64,000 nucleotides of DNA from JBFLYO01 sp040756745 (GCA_040756745.1 JBFLYO010000012.1:34650-98649); one strand, 5' to 3'; positions 1 to 9,562 are shown, numbered from the stretch's first letter. The notes: a model not told the origin generated them from the sequence alone. Made by a program: numbers and translations.

Positions 1-81
1 AGGAGGGGGGGTATGACAGGAGGGGAATGATGCCAGGAGCAATGCCATCAGGAATGCAAATGCGTACGTCGACCGTCCCAT
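1..81 (-). CDS. Start of a lipoprotein gene, cut by the window edge
   Basis: The minus strand reads ATG at 81-79 and stays open for 27 codons to the left edge. The peptide starts MGRSTYAFAF, continues with a hydrophobic stretch (LMALLLASF) and reaches PSC followed by HTPPP, which is a lipoprotein signal peptide with the Cys at residue 22. A strong Shine-Dalgarno (AAAGGAGG on the minus strand, complement of about 90-97) lies at good spacing. The gene diverges from proS. Only the signal peptide is visible, so its function cannot be named. Confidence 0.7.
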   Translation of the reverse strand, partial: MGRSTYAFAFLMALLLASFPSCHTPPP

Positions 82-263
82 GGTATGCCTCCTTTTTCGA
101 ATCGAAGCAAAGGCAGTGGATCAGAGAAGAATCTCGACGAGATCGCCTGGCAAAGAACAGGAAGTTCCGCGACGTGAGGCGGTGCGATGCCATGAATATA
201 CGTAGCCCCGCGGCCGATTTCAAGTTGCCCCCCTCTAATGTGGATTCTGTGCGGTTTCTTTGC

Positions 264-271
264 TATCTTTG
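264..271 (+). promoter_or_regulatory. Candidate -7 element for proS
   Basis: TATCTTTG fits the Bacteroidota -7 element TAnnTTTG and would give a leader of about 35 bases before the proS ATG at 312. No convincing TTG lies 19-20 bases upstream, so this is weak. The rest of 82-311, between the divergent lipoprotein gene and proS, shows no gene. Confidence 0.35.
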
Positions 272-311
272 CAGGTTAAAACCTCGACACCAAGCCCCCA
301 GATATGTTCCA

Positions 312-2003
312 ATGCGTTTAAGCAAAGGGTTCATCCCGACCGTGAAGGAAACGCCGGCCGACGCCGTCATCCCCAGCCATCAGCTTATGATCAGAGCGGG
401 AATGATCCGGGCTCTCGCTGCGGGGGTGTATACATTTCTCCCTCTTGGCCATCGCGTGATGATGAAGGTTGCTCAGATCGTGCGAGAGGAAATGGACGCA
501 ATCGGGGGCCAGGAGTTCCACCTTCCCGCCCTGAGTCCTGTGGAACTGTGGCAGGAGACCGGCCGGGTGGAGGCGTTCGGCGATACCCTCTTTCACCTGA
601 AAAACCGCCCCCTTGTGCTCGCCCCGACGCACGAGGAGGTAATTTGCTGGCTTGCGAAGAATCATATCTCTTCGTATAAGGACATGCCGCAGATCTGGTA
701 CCAGATCCAGACGAAGTTCCGAAACGAGCCCCGTCCACGGTCCGGCGTTCTTCGCGGCAGGCAGTTCCTGATGAAGGACAGCTACAGTCTTGACCGCTCC
801 ATGGAGGCACTCGATGTCTCATACGACCTCCACGCCAAGGCATATAGAAAGATCTTTGCCCGCTGTGGACTCAGGTTCTTCGTTGTGGGAGCGTCAAGCG
901 GGACGATGGGAGGCACCGGCTCACAGGAGTTCATGATGGAGTCGGATGCCGGCGAAGATGTGATCGCGCTATCGGAAGACGGGACATACGCGGCAAACGT
1001 AGAGGTGGCCACGTCCCGCGTTCCTGCTGTCGGACGAGTCGCACACACTAAGCCGGTTGAGGAAATCCATACCCCCAGCGTGAGGACAATCGACGAGCTT
1101 GCGCAATTCCTGAAGGTGGACGAGCAACGCCTCGCGAAGTCTGTGGTGTACTGGGGAGGTGATAAGCCTCTCCTCGTGCTGATGGCGGGGAACGATGAAC
1201 TCAATGAATCGAAGCTGCTGGCCGCCATCGGTGGCAATGTCCGCCCCATGGAGGCGGAAAGATTGATGGCACTGACGGGGGCGGATGGAGGATCTATCGG
1301 CCCGATCGGCTTAAGGGGATTCACGATTCTTGCAGACAAGCGGCTTGAGGGGGCCAACGGGCTGATCAGCGGCGCCAACAGGAACGACTATCACCTGGCC
1401 AACATCGATCTTGCGCGTGACTGTTCAATCGACGGGTACCATGACCTGCGCACCGTGCAAGCCGGCGAGGACGCTCCCTATGGCGGCGGTAAGCTCAGGG
1501 TCGTAAAGGGGATAGAACTGGGACATATCTTTAAGCTGGGGACAAAGTATTCTGATGCGCTAAGGGCAAACTTCCTCGACGAAAACGGGCGTGAAGCCCC
1601 TATCGTGATGGGGAGCTACGGTATCGGGATCGAGAGGATTGTTGCCTGCCACATCGAGCAGAACCACGACGCGAACGGCATCTTCTGGGACAAGACCATT
1701 GCGCCGTTTCACGTCCACCTGGTGGCCGTGACGGCACGAAGCAAGGAAGTCGTGGAAACCGCCGATGCACTGTACCGCGAGTTGCAGTCCGCCGGTCTTG
1801 AAGTGCTGTATGACGACCGCGTCGAAATCAGTCCGGGAGTCAAGTTTAAGGATGCGGACCTCCTCGGTATGCCCTATCAGGTCATTGTGGGCGAGAAGAA
1901 CCTTGCGAACGGAAAGATCGAAATCAAGACGAGGAAAACCGGTGAGCGGACGCTTGTGGACAGGACGGGTCTTGTGGCCTCTGTCAGTTCGCTGCTTGCA
2001 TGA
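312..2003 (+). CDS. proS: Prolyl-tRNA synthetase, bacterial type with editing insert
   Basis: Charges tRNA-Pro with proline in the cytoplasm. The 563-residue product is full length for the E. coli-like bacterial ProRS. It shows the N-terminal LSKGF start, the THEE motif in LAPTHEE, class II motif 2 (FRNEPRPRSGVLRGRQF), an inserted editing domain of the YbaK type between motifs 2 and 3 (about residues 225-390), motif 3 (GSYGIGIERI) and a C-terminal anticodon-binding domain. The frame is open upstream to 27, but those residues are unlike the family, so ATG 312 is chosen. The stop overlaps an ATG at 2000, but the next gene probably starts at 2015, so the two are probably cotranscribed. Confidence 0.95.
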   Translation: MRLSKGFIPTVKETPADAVIPSHQLMIRAGMIRALAAGVYTFLPLGHRVMMKVAQIVREEMDAIGGQEFHLPALSPVELWQETGRVEAFGDTLFHLKNRPLVLAPTHEEVICWLAKNHISSYKDMPQIWYQIQTKFRNEPRPRSGVLRGRQFLMKDSYSLDRSMEALDVSYDLHAKAYRKIFARCGLRFFVVGASSGTMGGTGSQEFMMESDAGEDVIALSEDGTYAANVEVATSRVPAVGRVAHTKPVEEIHTPSVRTIDELAQFLKVDEQRLAKSVVYWGGDKPLLVLMAGNDELNESKLLAAIGGNVRPMEAERLMALTGADGGSIGPIGLRGFTILADKRLEGANGLISGANRNDYHLANIDLARDCSIDGYHDLRTVQAGEDAPYGGGKLRVVKGIELGHIFKLGTKYSDALRANFLDENGREAPIVMGSYGIGIERIVACHIEQNHDANGIFWDKTIAPFHVHLVAVTARSKEVVETADALYRELQSAGLEVLYDDRVEISPGVKFKDADLLGMPYQVIVGEKNLANGKIEIKTRKTGERTLVDRTGLVASVSSLLA

Positions 2004-2014
2004 AAGGACATCAC

Positions 2015-3436
2015 ATGACTTCTGCAAAATTCCTTGTCGGCGGCGAATGGAGAGGGTCAACGATCAAGCGGCAGGTCTTCAATCCGTACCAGGGTGCGCC
2101 GGTGCACGAGGTATGCCAGGCGTCGTCGAAAGATATCGACGATGCCATTACCGCCGCCGAGGAGGCTTTCCATGAAACGCGCCGGCTCACATCGCACGAA
2201 CGTTCGTCGGTTCTTGCCCAGTGCGCACGCAAGGTTGAGGAGCGGAAAGAGGATTTTGCGCAAATGATCACGCGCGAGACCGGGAAACCCATTTCCTTCT
2301 CGCGGGCAGAAGTCGCCAGGGCAGTCTTCACGTTGACGACCTCGGCTGAGGAGGCCAAGAGGATAGAAGGGAGCATGATCCCTCTCGATGTCGCCCCCGA
2401 CAATGCCGGCCGGACGGCGCTCGTCCGGCGTTTTCCCCTTGGAGTGATCGGCGCGATCACACCGTTCAACTTCCCACTGAACCTGGTCGTTCATAAGCTC
2501 GGGCCGGCCGTTGCATCGGGCAATACGGTGGTGCTGAAACCATCATCCAGTGCGCCGGTGACAGCCCTCCTCCTGGGAGAGATTCTTGACTCAACGTCCT
2601 TCCCCAAGGGTGGTGTTAATATTGTACCCTGTCTTGGAAGTGAGGCGGAACAACTCATTACGGATAAAAGAGTTAAGCTGCTCAGTTTCACGGGAAGTCC
2701 GGTTGTCGGCTGGGGCATGAAGGCAAGGGCGACACGGAAACGCGTTGTGCTTGAGCTGGGCGGGAACGCGGGAGTGATCGTGGCAGGCGACGCGAATCTG
2801 GACCACGCCCTGAGGCGCATCGTTCAGGGAGCATTCGGCAATGCGGGACAGTCGTGCATCTCGGTTCAGCGCATCTACGTTCATGAATCGGTTGCCGACA
2901 GCTTCACCGAAAAACTGGTCAAGATGACAAAATCCCTCGCGGTGGGCGATCCGATGAATGACCGCACAATCGTGGGGCCCATGATTGACGAACAGGCCGC
3001 TCGCCGGGCCGAGACGTGGGTCCGGGAAGCGGTGGAGGCCGGTGCGGAGCTCCTTTGCGGAGGAGGACGCAATGGAGCAGTCCTTGAGCCTACAATCCTT
3101 TCTGGAGTTGATCCGGCTCAGAAAGTGAGCTGCCAGGAGGTTTTCGCACCCGTGGTCACACTCGATCGTTACACAGATTTTCAAGAGGCGGTGGAGAGAA
3201 TCAACGCGTCGGCCTTCGGACTCCAGGCGGGGATCTTCACGAGCAATGCGGCAGACATCTTTTATGCATATCGGGAGCTTGAGGTGGGAGGAGTCATTGT
3301 GAACGACTCGTCGTCGTACCGGATGGACAACATGCCGTACGGTGGAGTAAAGGAGTCCGGTCTCGGTCGTGAGGGCGTTCGATCAGCAATTGAGGAGATG
3401 ATGGAGCTGAAACTCCTCGCATTGAACTTCGGTTGA
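2015..3436 (+). CDS. NAD(P)-dependent aldehyde dehydrogenase
   Basis: Oxidises an aldehyde to the acid. The 473-residue ALDH-superfamily enzyme carries the N-terminal cofactor-binding region (PFNFPLN, then KPSS), the general-base Glu in VVLELGG, the catalytic Cys in GNAGQSC and the C-terminal PYGG..ESGLG signature. It looks closest to the glyceraldehyde-3-phosphate/lactaldehyde/phosphonoacetaldehyde-type subfamily, but the substrate cannot be read from sequence. An ATG at 2000 overlaps the proS stop. ATG 2015 is preferred because AAAGGA at 2003-2008 sits six bases upstream. The gene follows proS with no room for its own promoter. Confidence 0.88.
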   Translation: MTSAKFLVGGEWRGSTIKRQVFNPYQGAPVHEVCQASSKDIDDAITAAEEAFHETRRLTSHERSSVLAQCARKVEERKEDFAQMITRETGKPISFSRAEVARAVFTLTTSAEEAKRIEGSMIPLDVAPDNAGRTALVRRFPLGVIGAITPFNFPLNLVVHKLGPAVASGNTVVLKPSSSAPVTALLLGEILDSTSFPKGGVNIVPCLGSEAEQLITDKRVKLLSFTGSPVVGWGMKARATRKRVVLELGGNAGVIVAGDANLDHALRRIVQGAFGNAGQSCISVQRIYVHESVADSFTEKLVKMTKSLAVGDPMNDRTIVGPMIDEQAARRAETWVREAVEAGAELLCGGGRNGAVLEPTILSGVDPAQKVSCQEVFAPVVTLDRYTDFQEAVERINASAFGLQAGIFTSNAADIFYAYRELEVGGVIVNDSSSYRMDNMPYGGVKESGLGREGVRSAIEEMMELKLLALNFG

Positions 3437-3480
3437 ATCTGCGCAATGTTTCCTCTCATTCACAATCGATAAGCGACTTC

Positions 3481-3494
3481 AGTTCAGCTGAACT
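3481..3494. repeat. 14-base perfect palindrome upstream of dnaE
   Basis: AGTTCAGCTGAACT is a perfect inverted repeat in the 167-base gap between the aldehyde dehydrogenase and dnaE. It lies 38 bases upstream of a candidate -7 element (3532-3539). This placement suits an operator, but no regulator family is recognised. The stem is too short, and lacks a T run, for a terminator. Confidence 0.4.
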
Positions 3495-3531
3495 CTGGGG
3501 GAAGCGGTCCGCTCGTTGCACAAATTGTTCA

Positions 3532-3539
3532 TAAGTTTG
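3532..3539 (+). promoter_or_regulatory. Candidate -7 element for dnaE
   Basis: TAAGTTTG matches TAnnTTTG exactly, about 65 bases before the dnaE ATG. No TTG is found at the usual 19-20 base spacing (the nearest, at 3516-3518, is 13 bases away), so the call is tentative. Confidence 0.35.
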
Positions 3540-3603
3540 TGATTTCCCCCCTTGATTTTCGGCGGCCGCGTGTCTACCATACCCCGTTTCCGATCACGAC
3601 GCA

Positions 3604-6600
3604 ATGTCCCGCTTCGTCCATCTCCATAATCATTCCCACTACAGCCTGCTCGATGCTGCGTGTACCGTGGACGACCTCGTCCAGGCGGCGGTGGAGAACA
3701 ACATGCCCGCTGTGGCGCTCACTGACCACGGTGTGCTTTTCGGCGCAATCGAATTCTTCAAGAAAGCAACGAGGGCCGGCATTAAACCGATCGTGGGCAT
3801 GGAGGCGTACGTTGTCACGAAAGGGAGCCGCCTCGACCGTTCCCGGCAAGAGACGGAATCAGGAGGAAGCCGGGCGAGCTATCACCATCTGGTACTCCTG
3901 GCAAAGGATGAGACAGGGTACCGCAATCTGATGAAGCTCTGCACGATCGGCCATCTCGAGGGCTTCTATTCCAAGCCGCGGATCGACACAGACGTGCTCC
4001 GGGAGCATCGCGAAGGACTTGTGGCGCTCTCCGCATGTGCAGGAGGGGTAGTGTCGGCACACCTGGCGGCCGGGAGGGACGCGGACGCCCATGAAGCAGC
4101 GCAGATTTACAAGGAGATCTTTGGCGAGGATTTCTACGTTGAAATCCAGAATCACGGGATCGACAGGGAACGCGTCGTGCGCGAGAAGGCTCCTCCCCTT
4201 GCACGGGAACTCGGACTGAAACTGATCTGCACGAACGACGTTCACTACATCAGGCATGAGCATGCGATGGCGCATAATATCATGCTCTTCATCCCGGATG
4301 CGAGCAGCACGGTGACGCCGGATTACACCCAGCTGAGATATCAGACCGACCAGGCCTACTTCAAGTCGGAGCGTGAAATGGTCGCCCTCTTCAAGGATTA
4401 CCCCGAGGCGATCGAATCGACGCTTGAGGTGGCGTCGAAGTGTAATCTGAAGCTGGATCTGAAGACCAACCATATGCCGCAATTCCCGATCCCACAGGAT
4501 GCGGGAGTGGCGACATTGAATGAATACTTTGAAAACCTGGCGCGTAAGGGCTTTGCGCGGCGCTATCCGAATGCCGACCAGGCGCTGATCGATCGCCTGG
4601 AGCATGAAATAGGCGTGATCAAGGGGATGGGGTATGCGGGGTATTTCCTGATCGTGCAGGATTTCATCAGGGCTGCCAGGGAGATGGGGGTCTTTGTGGG
4701 TCCCGGGCGCGGGAGCGCAGCCGGCAGCGTGGTGTCGTATGCGCTGCAGATCACCAATGTTGACCCGATCAAATACGGGCTGCTGTTCGAACGCTTCCTG
4801 AATCCTGACCGGATCAGCATGCCCGACATAGACGTGGATTTCTCCGATACCAAGCGAGACCTGGTTATCAAGTACGTGCGGGACAAGTACGGGGAAGAAT
4901 CCGTCTCCCAGATCATCACCTTTGGGACACTCTCGTCGCGCGCCGTGCTGAAAGATGTCGGTCGGGTGCTGGGAATTCCGCTCCCGACTCTCGAATCGAT
5001 CACAAAGTTGATCCCCGTGGAACAGGGGAAGGTGCGCCCGCTTGCGGATGCCCTGGAGAAGATCCCCGAACTGCGCTGGGTCCGCGAGAGCACCGACCCA
5101 AGGTTTAAGACCCTCGTTGAGGCGTCTCTCGTCCTGGAAGGGATGAACCGGAACGCAGGGATGCATGCCGCGGGCGTCGTGATTGCCCCGGGGAACATCA
5201 GCGACTACGTCCCGCTGTACAAGACTCCCGCCACCGAGGTCATGACACAGTACAACATGAAGGACCTCGAGACGGTCGGGTTGTTGAAAATGGACTTCCT
5301 CGGCCTCCGGACGCTTTCCGTCATCGAACGGTGTCTGAGGATGGTGAAAGAAAACCACGGCATTGTTGTCGATCTCGACGCCATTCCGGAGGATGATGCA
5401 AAGACCTTTGAAGTCTTTGCGCGCGGCGACACTGTTGGCGTCTTCCAGTTTGAAAGCTCCGGTATGGCCGACTGGCTGCGCCGGCTGCGCCCCAACAGCA
5501 TCTCCGACCTCGTGGCGATGAATGCCCTCTATCGCCCGGGGCCGATGGAGATGATCGGCGACTTCATCGCGCGGAAACTCGGCACCCAGCCCATCACATA
5601 TGTCCATCCCGGTCTTGAACCCATCCTGAAAGAGACCTACGGCGTCATCGTCTATCAGGAGCAGGTCATGAGGATTGCGAGCGAGGTGGCCGGACTGACG
5701 CTTGCGAAGGCGGACCTCATGCGCCGCGCGATGGGGAAGAAGGACAAGCGCCTGATGGCAGAGATGAAGAAGGAATTCATCGAAGGCGCGGCCGCACGCG
5801 GCACGGCACGGGGAACGGCGGGGGAGATCTTTGATCTCATTGAGAAATTTGCCTCCTACGGCTTCAACAAATCCCACAGCGTCGCCTATTCAGTTATCGC
5901 CTATCAGACCGCATACCTGAAGGCGCATTATCCGGCGGAGTTCATGGCGGCAAATCTCTCGTCTGAAATCGGAAACACGGACAAGATCGTCAAACTGATC
6001 GATGAGTGCCGTCGCATGGGGATCGATGTCCTGCCCCCTGATGTCAACGAGAGTGCCAGTGATTTCAACGTCGTGGGGGAGAGAATCCGGTTCGGCCTGT
6101 GCGCTATCAAGAACGTGGGAGAGAGCGCCATCGAGACCGTGATCCGGGGACGAGTGGAGAAGGGAGGATTTGACAATCTGTTCGATTTCTGCAGGCGGGT
6201 GGACCTCCGGCTGGTGAACAAGAAGTGCCTGGAGAGTCTTGTTCAGGCGGGAGCGTTTGACTCGATGGGGACGAACAGAGCCATGTTCATGGAGAACCTC
6301 GAGCGAGCTGCAGCGTACGGCCAGGCAGCGCAGCAGAGCGAAAGCAGCGGACAATCCACGCTGTTCGACAGCGGCACCTCGGCGACACGTGCACCTACGA
6401 TCTATCCCACCATGACTCCGGTCGAGCCGTGGGCAGAATTCGAAAAACTGACCCGCGAGAAGGCGGTGCTTGGCTTCTATGTCTCGGGGCACCCGCTCCT
6501 GAAGTTCGAGGAGGAGATCCGTCAGTACTCGACGGTTCGGCTGGGTGACCCGTCGACGTTTGCCACCGCTGCGACTGTCCGCGCAGCCGGCATCGTGACG

Positions 6601-7068
6601 AGCGTGAAGAAAAAGGTCGACAAGAGAAACAACATGATGGCGTTCGTCGGCCTCGAAGATTTTACGGGAAAAGGGGAGTGCGTTGTCTTTGCCGACCCCT
6701 ACGCGAAATACCAGGACCTCCTTCGCCCGGATGCCATGGTAATGGTGGTGGGAAGGGGGGAACCGAATGGCGAATCGCTGAAGATCCTGGTGAACGACGT
6801 CGTGCCGATGGACAAGGCGAGGGAAAAGTTTACGAAAAGCGTTATCTTGTCCATCGATGTCAGCGCGATCCGGGAACAGACGATCGTTCGGCTCAGAGAG
6901 ATAATCGAGGAACATACGGGCACCTGCCCGTGTTATTTCAGCGTACGGAACGCGCAGTCCACGACGATGTTTCAGACCCGGCGGTTCAGCGTGGAACCGT
7001 CCGGACAGTTTGTCGAGGAGATCCGGCAAGCACTTGGGCCGGACTGCATCCGGTTCGTCAGCCAGTAG
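3604..7068 (+). CDS. dnaE: DNA polymerase III alpha subunit
   Basis: Replicative polymerase catalytic subunit, 1154 residues, the usual length for DnaE1. The N-terminal PHP domain (about residues 1-230) begins HLHNHSHYSLLDA. The polymerase core has the catalytic aspartates in PDIDVDFSD (about 407-415) and in KMDFLGL (about 562), followed by the finger region and a helix-hairpin-helix segment. An OB-fold (VRAAGIVTSVKKKVD, about 995) lies near the C-terminus. The ATG at 3604 starts right at the PHP motif. There is no clear Shine-Dalgarno. trxA follows 64 bases downstream. Confidence 0.97.
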   Translation: MSRFVHLHNHSHYSLLDAACTVDDLVQAAVENNMPAVALTDHGVLFGAIEFFKKATRAGIKPIVGMEAYVVTKGSRLDRSRQETESGGSRASYHHLVLLAKDETGYRNLMKLCTIGHLEGFYSKPRIDTDVLREHREGLVALSACAGGVVSAHLAAGRDADAHEAAQIYKEIFGEDFYVEIQNHGIDRERVVREKAPPLARELGLKLICTNDVHYIRHEHAMAHNIMLFIPDASSTVTPDYTQLRYQTDQAYFKSEREMVALFKDYPEAIESTLEVASKCNLKLDLKTNHMPQFPIPQDAGVATLNEYFENLARKGFARRYPNADQALIDRLEHEIGVIKGMGYAGYFLIVQDFIRAAREMGVFVGPGRGSAAGSVVSYALQITNVDPIKYGLLFERFLNPDRISMPDIDVDFSDTKRDLVIKYVRDKYGEESVSQIITFGTLSSRAVLKDVGRVLGIPLPTLESITKLIPVEQGKVRPLADALEKIPELRWVRESTDPRFKTLVEASLVLEGMNRNAGMHAAGVVIAPGNISDYVPLYKTPATEVMTQYNMKDLETVGLLKMDFLGLRTLSVIERCLRMVKENHGIVVDLDAIPEDDAKTFEVFARGDTVGVFQFESSGMADWLRRLRPNSISDLVAMNALYRPGPMEMIGDFIARKLGTQPITYVHPGLEPILKETYGVIVYQEQVMRIASEVAGLTLAKADLMRRAMGKKDKRLMAEMKKEFIEGAAARGTARGTAGEIFDLIEKFASYGFNKSHSVAYSVIAYQTAYLKAHYPAEFMAANLSSEIGNTDKIVKLIDECRRMGIDVLPPDVNESASDFNVVGERIRFGLCAIKNVGESAIETVIRGRVEKGGFDNLFDFCRRVDLRLVNKKCLESLVQAGAFDSMGTNRAMFMENLERAAAYGQAAQQSESSGQSTLFDSGTSATRAPTIYPTMTPVEPWAEFEKLTREKAVLGFYVSGHPLLKFEEEIRQYSTVRLGDPSTFATAATVRAAGIVTSVKKKVDKRNNMMAFVGLEDFTGKGECVVFADPYAKYQDLLRPDAMVMVVGRGEPNGESLKILVNDVVPMDKAREKFTKSVILSIDVSAIREQTIVRLREIIEEHTGTCPCYFSVRNAQSTTMFQTRRFSVEPSGQFVEEIRQALGPDCIRFVSQ

Positions 7069-7132
7069 TCATTCACGCGTATACCGTTCACCCCAGCGCG
7101 CATTCCAGTCGCGCAGCGAGGAAGGAGAATGC

Positions 7133-7462
7133 ATGAAACCAATTGAAATCACCGACGCAAATTTCCAGAAAGAGGTGATCGAGTCCACCGTGCCTGTCCT
7201 GGTGGATTTCTGGGCAGTGTGGTGTGGCCCGTGCAAAATGATCGCCCCCGTTGTGGAGGAGATCGCGTCGGAGTATCAGGGGAAGCTCAAGGTTGGCAAA
7301 TTCGACGTGGACAACAATCCCGAAATGCCCATGAAGTTCGGCATCAGGAGCATTCCGACCCTGATGGTCTTCAAAGGAGGAAAAGTGGTCGAACAGATTA
7401 TCGGCGCCATGCCCAAACGTAGCTTGCTCGATAAAGTGACTCCGCATATCACCGTCAACTAA
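7133..7462 (+). CDS. trxA: Thioredoxin
   Basis: Cytoplasmic dithiol reductant of 109 residues. The active site WCGPC places the redox cysteines at 31 and 34, the preceding DFWA and the cis-proline in RSIPT are canonical, and the length is normal. ATG 7133 is fixed by AAGGAG at 7122-7127. It follows dnaE and is followed directly, with no gap, by a GTG-started lipoprotein gene. No thioredoxin reductase with a CxxC motif occurs in this window; the reductase-like protein at 58380-60041 lacks the cysteines needed to serve it. Confidence 0.96.
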   Translation: MKPIEITDANFQKEVIESTVPVLVDFWAVWCGPCKMIAPVVEEIASEYQGKLKVGKFDVDNNPEMPMKFGIRSIPTLMVFKGGKVVEQIIGAMPKRSLLDKVTPHITVN

Positions 7463-8005
7463 GTGAGTCGATTTCAGCGTCATAAACGGAGGCCCGGATG
7501 CCATCGGCAGCCGGGCCTCACTCATTTTGTCACCGCGCTTCTTGCCGTTATCGTGTTGTCGCAAGGTCCGGGGTGTTCCAGCAAGCCGCCCCTCGTCCCC
7601 GAGCAGATCGCCGGTCTCCACCGCGTGTCGTTGACCTCCGGCGAGGCGGCGCGCCAGATTGTCGACAGAATGCACGGCAAGGATGTGACTCCGTCGGAGA
7701 ACTATATCGCGCAGTATGAAGGCGAAGGTGGCAGGAAGGGAACCCTGTACTGCTCGGTGTACGCTGACGAGGCGAAGGCCGAGCGGGTGCGGAAGCTGAT
7801 GCGCGACCTGATTGGGAAGGGAGAGTCACCCTTCAGAGCATCGCAGGCATTTCTTGTGGAAGGAACCGAAGTGAGCCGGTGCGAGGGTCTCGGCGAGTAT
7901 CATTGCTTCTTCGCCACGGGGAGGTTACTCTACTGGACCGCGGCTCCACAGGGAGATGCCGCTCGGATGGCTCAGGAGATCATCGACCGTCTGCGGCGGC
8001 GTTAG
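7463..8005 (+). CDS. Hypothetical lipoprotein
   Basis: A 180-residue protein not recognised by family. A GTG start at 7463 immediately follows the trxA stop. A basic N-terminus (SRFQRHKRRP) leads into a hydrophobic stretch (FVTALLAVIVL) and then GPGC, a slightly unusual lipobox with Cys at residue 38. The mature part is soluble, with four cysteines including the lipobox Cys, and the C-terminal helix is basic. A later start would shorten the signal peptide. The last 26 bases overlap the convergent acyltransferase gene. Probably exported and membrane-anchored; role unknown. Confidence 0.7.
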   Translation: MSRFQRHKRRPGCHRQPGLTHFVTALLAVIVLSQGPGCSSKPPLVPEQIAGLHRVSLTSGEAARQIVDRMHGKDVTPSENYIAQYEGEGGRKGTLYCSVYADEAKAERVRKLMRDLIGKGESPFRASQAFLVEGTEVSRCEGLGEYHCFFATGRLLYWTAAPQGDAARMAQEIIDRLRRR

Positions 8006-8777
8006 CGACGGCAGGGTGTGGTGGGAAGGCGTCAACCGCGGCGGCCTCAACCCCCCGGAGCTCTGCAACCTGGCGTACAATCATGTTGCGGATCCGGGCG
8101 CACAGCTGCGGCGTATCTGCTGTTGTCAGCCCGGCAGTTTCCACAGGCGGAAGCACGCGCAGCCTGATGTCGAGCGCGGGCCCGAATCTCCAGCTCTTTT
8201 TCGGCAGGCAATTACTCGACCCTTCAACAACCAGAGGGAGGACCGGTACTCCTGCCGTGATGGCAAGATGAAATGCCCCTTCGTTGAATCGACCCACACG
8301 GCCGTCAGGCGAACGCGTACCCTCGGGAAAGAACATCACGGAGCACCGTTCCTGAAGGAATCGGTTCGCCGCAAGCAACATCCGGGCTCCGCTCCGCCTG
8401 TCGGCGCGGTCCACCGGAATATCGCCCGCCAACCGCATCAACCACCCGACCACCGGCAACTGGAAGAGTTCCACCTTTGCCACCCACTTCATTTCCCAGG
8501 GGAGGTGGGCAATGATCGGGATGTCTGCCATTGACTGGTGGTTGCTCACGACGACATACGGTCGCCGGGGATCGGAAATTGCCACCCCGTCACGATGCAC
8601 CTTCCACGACGGATTGACCTTCGTCATCGCAACGCCAAGCAGTCGGAACCAGCGACCGGTCCTGTATCGGACGGGGTCCCTGTCGGTGAGCCGAATGATC
8701 GCGAGGAGCGGAAGCCAGAGAAGGATGAGAAGAGCGACCGCGCCCCACACCCACAGTGATCGGAGAGTCGCCGCCAT
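7980..8777 (-). CDS. 1-acyl-sn-glycerol-3-phosphate acyltransferase family
   Basis: Transfers an acyl chain to lysophosphatidate or a related acceptor at the inner membrane. The 265-residue protein has an N-terminal membrane segment (WGAVALLILLWLPLLAII, about 11-28), the catalytic NHQSMAD (H80 to D85, the HX4D box) and FPEGTRS (about residue 150), the substrate-binding motif of PlsC-type enzymes. An open frame runs 42 codons further upstream but is unlike the family, so ATG 8777 is chosen. The gene is convergent with, and overlaps by 26 bases, the lipoprotein gene. Which phospholipid or lipid A step it serves is not shown. Confidence 0.88.
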   Translation of the reverse strand: MAATLRSLWVWGAVALLILLWLPLLAIIRLTDRDPVRYRTGRWFRLLGVAMTKVNPSWKVHRDGVAISDPRRPYVVVSNHQSMADIPIIAHLPWEMKWVAKVELFQLPVVGWLMRLAGDIPVDRADRRSGARMLLAANRFLQERCSVMFFPEGTRSPDGRVGRFNEGAFHLAITAGVPVLPLVVEGSSNCLPKKSWRFGPALDIRLRVLPPVETAGLTTADTPQLCARIRNMIVRQVAELRGVEAAAVDAFPPHPAVANAAADGR

Positions 8778-8958
8778 GACACCAGAAGGTAGGCACTTTT
8801 TGTGTCCGGTTCCAGCTTGAATCCCGTCCCTGTACGCTCCGCGAACACTGAAACTGTCGCTGAATGGAACTTTACCTCGCAGTTGGAAGTTTAACCTGCA
8901 CACGCCGAATCCCGGCGCCCGCTGGAGCAGATCAACTCATGGTACAAGGAAGATTGAC

Positions 8959-9543
8959 ATGGTGCATCAGTTGGCACTCTGGGTTGCCGCAGCGGTCGCC
9001 GCGGCAACCCCGGCATCGAGCCAGATCGTCTGGAAGCTCGATAAAGCGCACAGCAGCATTAAATTCTCCGTGGCCCACCTGGTCATTTCGGAGGTCACGG
9101 GGGTGTTCAGAGATTTTGATGTTTCGCTGACCGCGGGAGCCGAAGATTTCTCGGATGCGACGCTTACGGTCACAGTCAAGGCGGCAAGCATCTCGACCGA
9201 CAATGAGCGAAGAGACAACCACCTGAAGTCGGAGGACTTCCTGGACGCGGAGCATTTCCCTGAAATCACCTTCAAGAGCACGTCGGTGGAAAAGACCGGA
9301 GAGAACATATACCGCATTCCCGGCGACCTTACCATCCGTGGAATAACCCGACCGGTGGTGCTGACAGCAGAGCGAAAAGGTATCGTCGAAATGCGCGGGC
9401 GTACGATCGTTGCATTCTCCGCCTCGACGGAGATCAATCGCTTCGACTACGACGTACGATGGGACGCGAAAATCGAGACCGGGGGGCTCATCGCAGGCGA
9501 CAAAGTGAAGATCGAAATCACCTACGAAGGGATCAGACAATAA
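8959..9543 (+). CDS. YceI-like periplasmic lipocalin-fold protein
   Basis: A 194-residue exported protein of the YceI family. Members are beta-barrel proteins of the periplasm that bind long isoprenoid or amphiphilic ligands. The signal peptide (LALWVAAAVAAATPASSQ) precedes the mature start IVWKLDKAHSSIKFSVAHL. The family motif FPEITFKST and the central GDLTIRGITRPV are clear. AAGGA at 8946-8950 supports the start. The 181 bases separating it from the divergent acyltransferase hold no gene. The VOC protein follows after 19 bases. Ligand unknown. Confidence 0.9.
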   Translation: MVHQLALWVAAAVAAATPASSQIVWKLDKAHSSIKFSVAHLVISEVTGVFRDFDVSLTAGAEDFSDATLTVTVKAASISTDNERRDNHLKSEDFLDAEHFPEITFKSTSVEKTGENIYRIPGDLTIRGITRPVVLTAERKGIVEMRGRTIVAFSASTEINRFDYDVRWDAKIETGGLIAGDKVKIEITYEGIRQ

Positions 9544-9562
9544 CGTGAGGTGGTGATCCTGC

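Noticed and set aside
3859..5877. 672-codon open frame on the minus strand opposite dnaE
   Set aside because: It lies fully antisense to a clear dnaE, and its translation matches no family; high G+C codon positions create such frames.
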